Source: Actinobacteria bacterium UBA5176
Lineage (GTDB): Bacteria > Actinomycetota > UBA4738
Direction: 5' to 3'
DNA length: 16,453 nt
Assembly: GCA_002413305.1 (NCBI GenBank)
Contig: DHWS01000105.1
Location: 11,773 to 28,225 of the forward strand
Under the pieces are notes generated by a model. The model searched no databases and had not been told where the DNA came from. It saw only the letters and a program-made list of their open reading frames with translations. A program made the translations under genes and the position numbers. This document shows positions 1 to 5,625 of the stretch, piece after piece. How positions within the stretch are numbered: position 1 is the first letter of the stretch; each line of letters opens with the position of its first letter.

Positions 1-662
1 GCCGCCTTGGTGAAGATGCCGCCCCCGACCCGCATGAACATCGCCAGCAACGAGCCACCGAACCCGAACCCGACCAGCACGCTCGTCGAGTCGGTCTTGT
101 AGATGATCAGGATGAGCGTGGCGCCCAGGAGGCCGAGGCCGGCCGTGAACATGCCCGCGACCCCGCCGGCCCGGAACGCGATCCGCAGCGCCTTGCGCAG
201 ACCGCTTTCCCGGGCCGCGTTCGCCGTTCGGACGTTGGCTCGAACCGCCAGCCACATGCCGGCGAACCCGGTGGTCGCCGAGAAGACCGCACCCATCAGG
301 AAGGCCACCGACCGGCCGACCCGGATGAACAGGGGCGCGTGATGGGCGCACTTCGTCACGATCTGGGTGGTGCATTCGTGCGCCACCGGCAGGACGAAGA
401 ACAGCGCCACGAACAGGATGCCGATGAAGACCCCGAGCGTCCGGAACTGCCGGTTGAGGTACGCGGCGGCGCCCTTCTGGATCGCCTTCGCGATGGTCTT
501 CATCTTCTCGGTGCCCTCCGGGGCGGCCAGGACCTCCCGGCGCAGGTAGCCCGCGAACCCCAGCGCAACGAAGGCGACGACGAGGATCACCCAGAGAGCG
601 TTGTCTTCGAACGTACGGAAGACCGCTTGGAACGAACCGGCCTCCTGGGCGAGAAACAGCAT
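1..662 (-). CDS. hppA: Membrane-bound ion-translocating pyrophosphatase HppA, N-terminal 220 residues (partial)
   Basis: HppA hydrolyses cytoplasmic pyrophosphate and uses the energy to pump H+ or Na+ across the membrane. Translating the minus strand from 662 gives an open frame to the window edge. It starts MLFLAQEAGSFQ, has a first membrane helix at about residues 17-35, then family blocks: AIQKGAAAYLNRQFRTLGVF (residues 52-71), GFAGMWLAVRANVRTANAAR, AFRAGGVAGMFTAGLGLLGA, and finally GFGFGGSLLAMFMRVGGGIFTKAA at the edge. The last block precedes the pyrophosphate-binding region, so the catalytic Asp/Lys motifs and the residue that separates K+-dependent from K+-independent forms lie outside the window. 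The ATG at 662 is preferred because AGGAGG sits 6 nt upstream; an ATG at 668 directly abuts that box. The protein is normally about 700 residues or longer. Ion specificity cannot be decided here. Confidence 0.95.
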   Translation of the reverse strand, partial: MLFLAQEAGSFQAVFRTFEDNALWVILVVAFVALGFAGYLRREVLAAPEGTEKMKTIAKAIQKGAAAYLNRQFRTLGVFIGILFVALFFVLPVAHECTTQIVTKCAHHAPLFIRVGRSVAFLMGAVFSATTGFAGMWLAVRANVRTANAARESGLRKALRIAFRAGGVAGMFTAGLGLLGATLILIIYKTDSTSVLVGFGFGGSLLAMFMRVGGGIFTKA

Positions 663-668
663 CCTCAT

Positions 669-674
669 CCTCCT
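669..674 (-). promoter_or_regulatory. Ribosome binding site of hppA
   Basis: A full AGGAGG on the minus strand lies 6 nt before the ATG at 662 and decides that start over the ATG at 666-668, which touches the box. It is the strongest Shine-Dalgarno sequence in the window. Confidence 0.75.
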
Positions 675-727
675 GGTTGGTCGTGGCGGGTTGCGACAGC
701 GGGGTCGAATCCCCAGGTCGGCGGCAG

Positions 728-733
728 ATTATA
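728..733 (-). promoter_or_regulatory. Predicted -10 box of the hppA promoter
   Basis: The minus strand reads TATAAT, a perfect consensus -10 box in an otherwise very GC-rich intergenic region (663-789). The hexamer 17 bp upstream (ACGAGG, 751-756) is a poor -35, so recognition may rely mostly on the -10. The expected transcription start near 721 gives a leader of about 60 nt with the AGGAGG site. Inferred from sequence only. Confidence 0.55.
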
Positions 734-789
734 GCCGACGGGAGGTTGGGCCTCGTCCGGGACGAACCCGTCCCCACGGGCGGGCGACG

Positions 790-1737
790 TCACCGGGAGA
801 GGAACGGCAACGAGACCGCGTAGGCCAGGACGAGGGCCCCAGCCTCCCAGCGGGTCAGCCGGCTTCCACGCGCCATCAACGCCCACGCCGCCACCGACGT
901 GCCCGCCATCAGCCCGACGGCCACTCCTCCCACCGCCGCGGCCGGGCCGCCGTGGACGAAGGCCACCAGGGCCCCGCCGGCCAGGGCGATGAACAGGTTG
1001 CAGCCCAACACGTTGCCCACCACCAGGTCCTCGTGCCCGCGCCGGGCGGCCTGGACGCTGATGGCCACCAGCGGGGCCGACGTTCCCACCGCCACGATCG
1101 TCAAGCCGACGAAGCCCTGCCCGATCCCGAGCCTGGCGGCAAGGTCGCTCGCCGACCGGACCAGGAGCTCGCTCCCCAGGATCATCCCGGCCAGGCCGAG
1201 ACCCGCCCGAACGACCTCCCTTCGGAGCCGCGCCCGCTTCCGGCCGCCGAAGAACCGGTCCACTTCGATCTCCAGCTCGTCGCCGGGCGGCTCGAGGCCG
1301 GCGTTGGCGACCAGGCCGGGCACGACCAGCGCCAGAGCGACCAGCAGGAGGGCGCCGTCGAGCCGGGACAGCCCGCCACGCAGCAGGACGGCGAAGAGCA
1401 CGACGGCCGCGACGCTGATCGGCGCCTCGCGGCGCACGGTGCGGGAGTCCACGCGGATCGGGGCAACCAACGCCGCCAGGGCCAGGGCGAGACAGATGTT
1501 CGCGACGTTCGACCCGACCAGGTTCCCCACCGCCAGCTGCGGGTCTCCGCGCAGGGACGCCACCCCCGACACGAACAGCTCGGGCAGGCTCGCCCCCAGA
1601 CCGCCGACCACCGCGCCGACCACGGAAGGCCGGACCCGCATCACGCTGGCCAGACGGGCAACGCCGACGACGAACTGATCGCCGGACGACATGAGGACGG
1701 CGAGGCTGGCGACCAGCACGAGGGAGTCAGCGATCAC
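790..1737 (-). CDS. CaCA-family sodium/calcium-type cation antiporter with a degenerate second alpha repeat
   Basis: This 315-residue protein is a hydrophobic two-repeat antiporter of the CaCA superfamily (YrbG/NCX_Mj type), expected to exchange Ca2+ or a similar cation for Na+ or H+ at the cytoplasmic membrane. Alpha repeat 1 is intact: GASLPELFVSG (residues 48-58, acidic ligand E53) followed by GNLVGSN (71-77, N72). Alpha repeat 2 reads GTSAPLVAISV (218-228) then GNVLGCN (241-247): the Glu expected after Pro222 is Leu223, so one of the two family-invariant ion-binding glutamates is missing. A charged loop at about 148-175 separates the halves, as usual. The start is GTG at 1737 with AGAGGG 6 nt upstream. 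It begins 26 nt after the anti-sigma gene on the same strand, so it is probably the last gene of the bldG operon. Transport activity is uncertain because of the missing Glu. Confidence 0.88.
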   Translation of the reverse strand: MIADSLVLVASLAVLMSSGDQFVVGVARLASVMRVRPSVVGAVVGGLGASLPELFVSGVASLRGDPQLAVGNLVGSNVANICLALALAALVAPIRVDSRTVRREAPISVAAVVLFAVLLRGGLSRLDGALLLVALALVVPGLVANAGLEPPGDELEIEVDRFFGGRKRARLRREVVRAGLGLAGMILGSELLVRSASDLAARLGIGQGFVGLTIVAVGTSAPLVAISVQAARRGHEDLVVGNVLGCNLFIALAGGALVAFVHGGPAAAVGGVAVGLMAGTSVAAWALMARGSRLTRWEAGALVLAYAVSLPFLSR

Positions 1738-1763
1738 GACCGACCCTCTTCACCTCGGGCGGA

Positions 1764-2222
1764 TCAGGAGGGCGAAACCTCGCCCCCCAGTGAGAGGCGC
1801 ATCCGGAGCACCGAACCGCCGCCCTCGCGAGGCGTGATCGTCAGCTCATCGACCAAGCCGCGGATGATCGGGACGGCGAGCGCGTGGTCGAACGGCAGTT
1901 CGTCCGTATCGATCTCGCCCGGCGGCCCCGACACCTCGTGGTCCCGGAGGGGACCGGTTTCCATCACGTCCACGATCAGGCCGTTCGCGCCGCCCTGGGC
2001 CTGGATGACCAGCGGCTCATGGCCCAAGGCGTTCTGGGCGATCGCGGTGTTGCATGCCTCCGAGACCGCCAGTTTCACGTTCTCCACCACGTCCTCGTCC
2101 GCGCCGTGCAGGCGGGCCAGGGCGGAGACGGCCTGGCGAACCATGCGGACGAATTCTGGCTTCGGAGGGAATTCGACCTCGAGCTCGGCCTCCCGAGCTC
2201 GGACCGCCCCGCCCTCCGTCAT
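1764..2222 (-). CDS. RsbW-type anti-sigma factor / serine kinase-like ATPase (BldG partner)
   Basis: The 152-residue protein has the fold signature of small HATPase_c_2 anti-sigma factors, which bind a sigma factor and are released when an unphosphorylated STAS antagonist binds instead. The N-box helix is ENVKLAVSEACNTAI (residues 47-61; E55 and N58 in the ExxN core). The usual G1 region DxGxG is replaced by VMETGPLRD (87-94), followed by LAVPIIRGLVDELTI (115-129) and the terminal strand GGGSVLRMRLSL. The glycine-rich ATP lid is therefore weak, and kinase activity is less certain than sigma or STAS binding. Its ATG overlaps the bldG stop as ATGA, implying translational coupling. By position and partner it corresponds to the Streptomyces gene next to bldG (SCO3548/ApgA, from memory). 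The cognate sigma factor is not in the window. Confidence 0.88.
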   Translation of the reverse strand: MTEGGAVRAREAELEVEFPPKPEFVRMVRQAVSALARLHGADEDVVENVKLAVSEACNTAIAQNALGHEPLVIQAQGGANGLIVDVMETGPLRDHEVSGPPGEIDTDELPFDHALAVPIIRGLVDELTITPREGGGSVLRMRLSLGGEVSPS

Positions 2223-2587
2223 GACTCAGCGGTGGGAGCGGAGGAGGGAGCCGACGAGCCGAGCGCGTCCTCCACCGATCCGCGGAGGAGGAACGCCTTG
2301 TTCAGGCCCGTGATGTCGAAGATCTTCAGGATCTTGTCCTGGGTCGCCACGATGGAGAACTCGCCGCCCCGGGTCTTGACGCGCTTCAATCCTTCGACCA
2401 GCACGCCGAGGCCGGTGGAGTCGAGGAAGTCCACCTCGCCCATGTCGACCACGACATCGCGAGCCCCCTGTCCGATCAGGTCGAGCAGGGCCTGTCGAAG
2501 GAGTGGCGCCGTGTAGACGTCGATCTCGCCTCGCAGGGAGAGGACGCCGGCCTCGCCCTGCCGGCTGGTCTGCAGGTCCAGATCCAC
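2219..2587 (-). CDS. bldG: BldG-like anti-sigma factor antagonist (STAS domain)
   Basis: A 122-residue single STAS domain, the phospho-switched antagonist that relieves anti-sigma inhibition. Blocks match BldG closely as I recall it: GEIDVYTAPLLRQAL (residues 20-34), VVVDMGEVDFLDSTGLGVLV (45-64), GLKRVKTRGG, KILKIFDITGLNKAF. Starting at the GTG at 2587 gives VDLDLQTS, aligning with the BldG N-terminus, and places the phosphorylatable serine of DSTGLG at residue 57, the number reported for BldG. The upstream GTG at 2605 would add six residues and is rejected. No Shine-Dalgarno is present, but TAGACT lies 8 nt upstream of the start, so the message may be leaderless. The C-terminus carries a short Ser/Ala-rich tail. 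It overlaps the anti-sigma gene by 4 nt. Confidence 0.92.
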   Translation of the reverse strand: MDLDLQTSRQGEAGVLSLRGEIDVYTAPLLRQALLDLIGQGARDVVVDMGEVDFLDSTGLGVLVEGLKRVKTRGGEFSIVATQDKILKIFDITGLNKAFLLRGSVEDALGSSAPSSAPTAES

Positions 2588-2595
2588 GGGTCCGG

Positions 2596-2601
2596 AGTCT
2601 A
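2596..2601 (-). promoter_or_regulatory. Predicted -10 box of the bldG operon
   Basis: TAGACT on the minus strand ends 8 nt before the GTG at 2587, which puts the expected transcription start at or within 2 nt of the start codon. The region 17 bp upstream has no good -35. The absence of any Shine-Dalgarno agrees with a leaderless transcript. Inferred. Confidence 0.4.
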
Positions 2602-2694
2602 GCACCGGGCTGGATCACGGCTGTTCGCGGGCCGAAAGGGATATCCCCGGAGGCCCGCGGGACCAGGCCCGACTGGTCACTTCGGTCTCGGTCG

Positions 2695-2723
2695 TTGCGA
2701 AAAGGGGGAGAGCCCGTTAACCT
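2695..2723 (+). promoter_or_regulatory. Weak predicted promoter of the 2733-4516 operon
   Basis: TTGCGA (2695-2700, four of six to TTGACA) and TAACCT (2718-2723, three of six to TATAAT) are spaced 17 bp apart. The predicted start falls at about 2730-2733, onto the ATG at 2733. The nearest purine-rich tract (2702-2710) is too far away to act as a ribosome binding site, so a leaderless message is the simplest reading. The region diverges from the bldG operon. Confidence 0.35.
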
Positions 2724-2732
2724 CGCGCGCCG

Positions 2733-3557
2733 ATGCGCTCCGCACCACCCGCCGACCGGCCGGCCGGCGATCCGGACGGGGTCACCCTCTCCGGACAGCC
2801 CGAAGGGCACGCCGAGGCCGGCCGAACCGTACGCCATGCGGGGCGCCGCCGCGCCCGCGTCCGGGTGCTCGTCGGGGTGGCGGTGCTTGCTCTGGCTGGC
2901 GGGGCTCTGGGGTTCGCCCTGACCCGCCACCACGCCGGTCCGAGCACCATCGCGCACGGCAGCCCCTCCCCCAGGAGCCCGGTCCCGCCGGCGGAACCGT
3001 TCACGTTCACCTCGACGAAGACCGACGTGATCGGGGTGTCGGCGGCCGGCAAGGCGTCCGCGGTCCAGCTGGCCACCACGATCCAGGCCTCGCTGGTCTC
3101 GTTCTACCAGCAGGCGTTCGCCACACCCTCCACCTGGACGAGAGGCGTGCCGGCGTCGGCCTGGAGCGTCTTCTCGCCCGCGATCCGGGCTCAGGCCGAA
3201 CGTGACTCCACATCCCTTGCCCTGGGCGCGCAGGCCCCGGACCTGCTGCGAATGCACGTGACCGATTCGACACTCACCGTGCACGTGCTGGTCGACGCCT
3301 CCGGCCATCCCGTGTCCGCCCTGGCCGACGTCACGGTGCAGGCGACCGGTTCGCTGAAAGACGGAGAGATCGTGAGCGTGACGAACTCGGCATCGCTCCT
3401 GTTCCGCCGGCTGGACCAGGCCTGGGTGATCACCGGATATCCCGCCGCGAACACCTCGGTCACGGCTCCCACGCCCACGCTGGGACCGTCGCCCACGAGC
3501 GGCTCGCCAAGCCCGGGCTCGGCGAGCACGACGCCATCGGCGAGTCCCACGTCGTGA
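2733..3557 (+). CDS. Single-pass membrane protein with extracellular domain and Ser/Thr/Pro tail, unknown function
   Basis: I do not recognise a named family. The 274-residue protein has an Arg-rich cytoplasmic N-terminus (residues 1-43, ending RRRARVRV), one membrane helix at about 44-63 (LVGVAVLALAGGALGFAL), a Pro/Ser linker (70-88), a globular region at about 92-236, and a low-complexity Ser/Thr/Pro/Gly tail (237-274). The globular part begins with a helix containing SFYQQAFATPSTW and ends in alternating strands (STLTVHVLVD, SALADVTVQATG, SASLLFRRLDQAWVITGY). This resembles NTF2-like or Mce-associated extracellular domains, which is only an inference from pattern. Its stop overlaps the GTG of the LCP gene (GTGA), so the two are co-translated, and the protein probably acts outside the membrane with the LCP enzyme. 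Confidence 0.8.
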   Translation: MRSAPPADRPAGDPDGVTLSGQPEGHAEAGRTVRHAGRRRARVRVLVGVAVLALAGGALGFALTRHHAGPSTIAHGSPSPRSPVPPAEPFTFTSTKTDVIGVSAAGKASAVQLATTIQASLVSFYQQAFATPSTWTRGVPASAWSVFSPAIRAQAERDSTSLALGAQAPDLLRMHVTDSTLTVHVLVDASGHPVSALADVTVQATGSLKDGEIVSVTNSASLLFRRLDQAWVITGYPAANTSVTAPTPTLGPSPTSGSPSPGSASTTPSASPTS

Positions 3558-4516
3558 GTGCCGCCTCGACCACCGCGCGTGGCTTTCGTGGCCGGCACCT
3601 CTTGGGCGCCGGCCTGGTCGTGACCCTCCTCGCGGCAACCGCCCTGGTCGTGACCGACCGCGCCGGCGGCACGGAGACGGCCCTCTCATCGGCCGCGGCT
3701 TCCGCGTTCGTGGAGATCCACGCGGTCCACGGTGCGTCCTTCGTCCCGGCGCTCGAAGGCAGGCGGCCGCTGTTCATCCTGGCGCTGGGGAGCGACGCCC
3801 GGCCAGGGCAGGACATCCTGCACGAGCGGGCCGATTCGATCCACCTGATCGGCATCAACCTGGCCCGGCATCGGGCGACGGCACTCGGGTTCCCGCGGGA
3901 CTCGTGGGTCCCGATCCCGGGCTTCGGGACGAACAAGATCAACACCGCGATGGCCGACGGCGGGCCTCCCCTGCTGGTCCGGACCGTCGAGAACCTCACC
4001 GGCGTGACGATCGACTTCTGGCTCCTGACCTCGTTCAACGGGCTGATCACCATGGTCAGCCAGATCGGCGGCCTGACGGTGAACGTGCCCCAGGCCATGC
4101 ACGACCACTACTCGGGTTCGAACTTCGCCAAGGGCATCCGTCACCTGACCGGGCGCCAGGCCCTCTCGTTCGCCCGCGACCGCCACAGCTTCCTGAACGG
4201 CGACCTCACCCGTTCGCTGAACCAGGGCCGGCTGCTGGTGGCCGCGCTGAGCAGCCTGCATGCAAGGTTCGCGAAGGACCCGGCGGCGCTCTTCGACTGG
4301 GTGGCCGTGCTGTGGAAGGAGGTCCACACCGACCTCGACCTCAGCACGATCCTCGACCTTGCCCTCACCGCCACCCAGGTTCCGGTGTCGAACGTCAACA
4401 ACCTGATCGTGCCTGCCACCGTGGGGAACGTGGGCGCCGTCAGTGTGGTGTTCATCCTGTCGTCCGCGTCCGCCGTGTACGCGGATATCCGGGCGAACGG
4501 GATCGTCGGGTCCTAG
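3554..4516 (+). CDS. LytR-CpsA-Psr (LCP) family protein
   Basis: LCP proteins are membrane-anchored phosphotransferases that attach glycopolymers from polyprenyl-phosphate carriers to the cell wall. The 320-residue protein starts at GTG 3554. It has a membrane helix at about residues 16-34 and an extracellular LCP domain from about 72: FILALGSDARPGQD (D81), ERADSIHLIGIN (R92, D94), ALGFPRDSWVPIPGFG (R115, D116), NKINTAMADGGPPLLVRTVE (128-147), IGGLTVNVP, and RQALSFARDRHSFLNGDLTR (201-220; R208, R210, D217, R220). These cover the Asp and Arg residues that bind the pyrophosphate head and Mg2+. The usual RQQ after the last Arg is SLNQ here, a mild departure. The region after residue 230 is short and there is no LytR_C domain. 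It converges with the antiporter gene downstream, leaving only 15 nt. The substrate polymer cannot be told. Confidence 0.92.
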   Translation: MSAASTTARGFRGRHLLGAGLVVTLLAATALVVTDRAGGTETALSSAAASAFVEIHAVHGASFVPALEGRRPLFILALGSDARPGQDILHERADSIHLIGINLARHRATALGFPRDSWVPIPGFGTNKINTAMADGGPPLLVRTVENLTGVTIDFWLLTSFNGLITMVSQIGGLTVNVPQAMHDHYSGSNFAKGIRHLTGRQALSFARDRHSFLNGDLTRSLNQGRLLVAALSSLHARFAKDPAALFDWVAVLWKEVHTDLDLSTILDLALTATQVPVSNVNNLIVPATVGNVGAVSVVFILSSASAVYADIRANGIVGS

Positions 4517-4531
4517 CGAGCGAACCGAGCG

Positions 4532-5569
4532 TCAGAAGGTCGAGATCACCACCACCGCGTAGACGACGAACACCGCTCCGAACGGCACCAGGAAGAGCGG
4601 CGTCAGCGTCCGGCGGACCTTCGCCACCAGCCACACCATGGTCGACGCTCCCAGTGTGATGAGCGCCGCGGCCAGAGCCACCCCGCTCAGCCGCCACGAC
4701 GTCCCGAGCAGCCCGATGATCATCGGGAAGGTCGCCTGGAAGACCATCGCCCCGGTCACGTTGCCCGCCGCCAGCGTGTCCTTCCTCCGCCGGATCCACA
4801 GCACGCTGTTCATGAGCTCGGGGAGCTCGGTGGCAACCGGTGCGACCAGCAGCGCGAACGGCAGGCTGGGGATATGGAAGCTGGCCGTGATCGTGTCGAT
4901 GGAGGTGACGAACAGCCGCGCCCCGCCCACGATCATCGCCAGGCCGGCAAGCGTCTGCACGATCGTGGCCCACAGCGGCGGCTTCGGCGCCCACGCCCCC
5001 GCTCGGTCGCTCACCCGGGCCAACCATCGCCGGAAGTACAGCGGCTGGATGGCGCCCGAGGCCTCCTTCTCGATCTCCGCCTCGCCCGGCTGGTGGAAGT
5101 GCCGGTAGACATAGAACCCGTAGCCGGCGAGCAGCGCCACCGCCAGCACCCACCGGAACGCCTTGACGTGCCACACCCCAGCCAGGATGCCCAGGGCGAA
5201 CGCGACCGAGAAGTACCCGAGGTCCTGCCCGATCACGCTGGGTTCGGCCTGCAGGACCGGGGGTCGGCGACGGGATCTCGCGAACCGCAGGACGGACGCC
5301 CCGAGCAGGCACATCCCCAGGGTGCCGAGCATGAAGGGACCGCCCAGAATCGCCCCCACCCCGACCTCGTTGCCCGTCGCGCGGCCGGTCAGGATGGCAA
5401 CGAACGGAAGCGCCGTCTCGGGCAGCGCCGTGCCGATCGCGGCCAGGACGCTGCCTACGGCGCCCTCGGAGAGCCCGAGGTCCTCGCCGATCCATTCGAT
5501 CCCGTTCGTGAATACCGCCGAGCCGGCCACGATGACCAGCAGGGCGACAACTAAGAGGACGATGTCCAT
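4532..5569 (-). CDS. Divergent CaCA-family sodium/calcium-type cation antiporter
   Basis: A 345-residue polytopic protein with two CaCA alpha repeats separated by a long charged cytoplasmic loop (residues about 94-115 and 157-200). Repeat 1 is IGTALPETALPF (45-56, acidic ligand E51) followed by VGVGAILGGPF (69-79), where the usual Asn of GNxxGSN is Ala73. Repeat 2 is VATELPELMNSV (245-256, E251) followed by AAGNVTGAMVF (267-277, N270). Both key glutamates are kept, unlike in the antiporter at 790-1737, but the Asn of repeat 1 is lost. It is far from a recent duplicate of that gene: the loops and motif variants differ. The ATG at 5569 has no ribosome binding site; GAGAAT lies 9 nt upstream, suggesting a leaderless message. 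Expected role is Ca2+ or similar cation extrusion coupled to Na+ or H+; the ion is unknown. Confidence 0.88.
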   Translation of the reverse strand: MDIVLLVVALLVIVAGSAVFTNGIEWIGEDLGLSEGAVGSVLAAIGTALPETALPFVAILTGRATGNEVGVGAILGGPFMLGTLGMCLLGASVLRFARSRRRPPVLQAEPSVIGQDLGYFSVAFALGILAGVWHVKAFRWVLAVALLAGYGFYVYRHFHQPGEAEIEKEASGAIQPLYFRRWLARVSDRAGAWAPKPPLWATIVQTLAGLAMIVGGARLFVTSIDTITASFHIPSLPFALLVAPVATELPELMNSVLWIRRRKDTLAAGNVTGAMVFQATFPMIIGLLGTSWRLSGVALAAALITLGASTMVWLVAKVRRTLTPLFLVPFGAVFVVYAVVVISTF

Positions 5570-5578
5570 TGGGCGGGG

Positions 5579-5584
5579 ATTCTC
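5579..5584 (-). promoter_or_regulatory. Predicted -10 box of the 4532-5569 antiporter gene
   Basis: GAGAAT on the minus strand (four of six to TATAAT) ends 9 nt before the ATG at 5569, consistent with a leaderless start. No convincing -35. It lies in the 56-nt divergent gap shared with the helicase gene. Confidence 0.3.
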
Positions 5585-5610
5585 CCATCCCCACCGGTGG
5601 TGGCGACGGC

Positions 5611-5616
5611 TAGCAT
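5611..5616 (+). promoter_or_regulatory. Predicted -10 box of the helicase gene
   Basis: TAGCAT (four of six to TATAAT) ends 9 nt before the ATG at 5626, with no Shine-Dalgarno between, consistent with a leaderless transcript. The -35 region is unremarkable. Confidence 0.35.
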
Positions 5617-5625
5617 CGGCTCCGG

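Noticed and set aside
701..714. GGGGTCGAATCCCC resembling a tRNA T-arm
   Set aside because: The loop is one base short, and no anticodon arm or acceptor stem can be built on either strand.
601..2313. 570-residue plus-strand open frame opposite the antiporter and anti-sigma genes
   Set aside because: It is Arg/Pro/Gly/Asp-rich low-complexity translation antisense to clear CaCA and RsbW-like proteins, a usual GC-rich shadow.
2226..3689. 487-residue minus-strand open frame across bldG and the 2733 gene
   Set aside because: It overlaps bldG in another frame and runs antisense to the membrane-protein gene; composition is Arg/Gly-rich nonsense.
4452..5594. 380-residue minus-strand open frame over the second antiporter
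   Set aside because: Out-of-frame copy of the CaCA gene, whose own frame has both alpha repeats and membrane segments.
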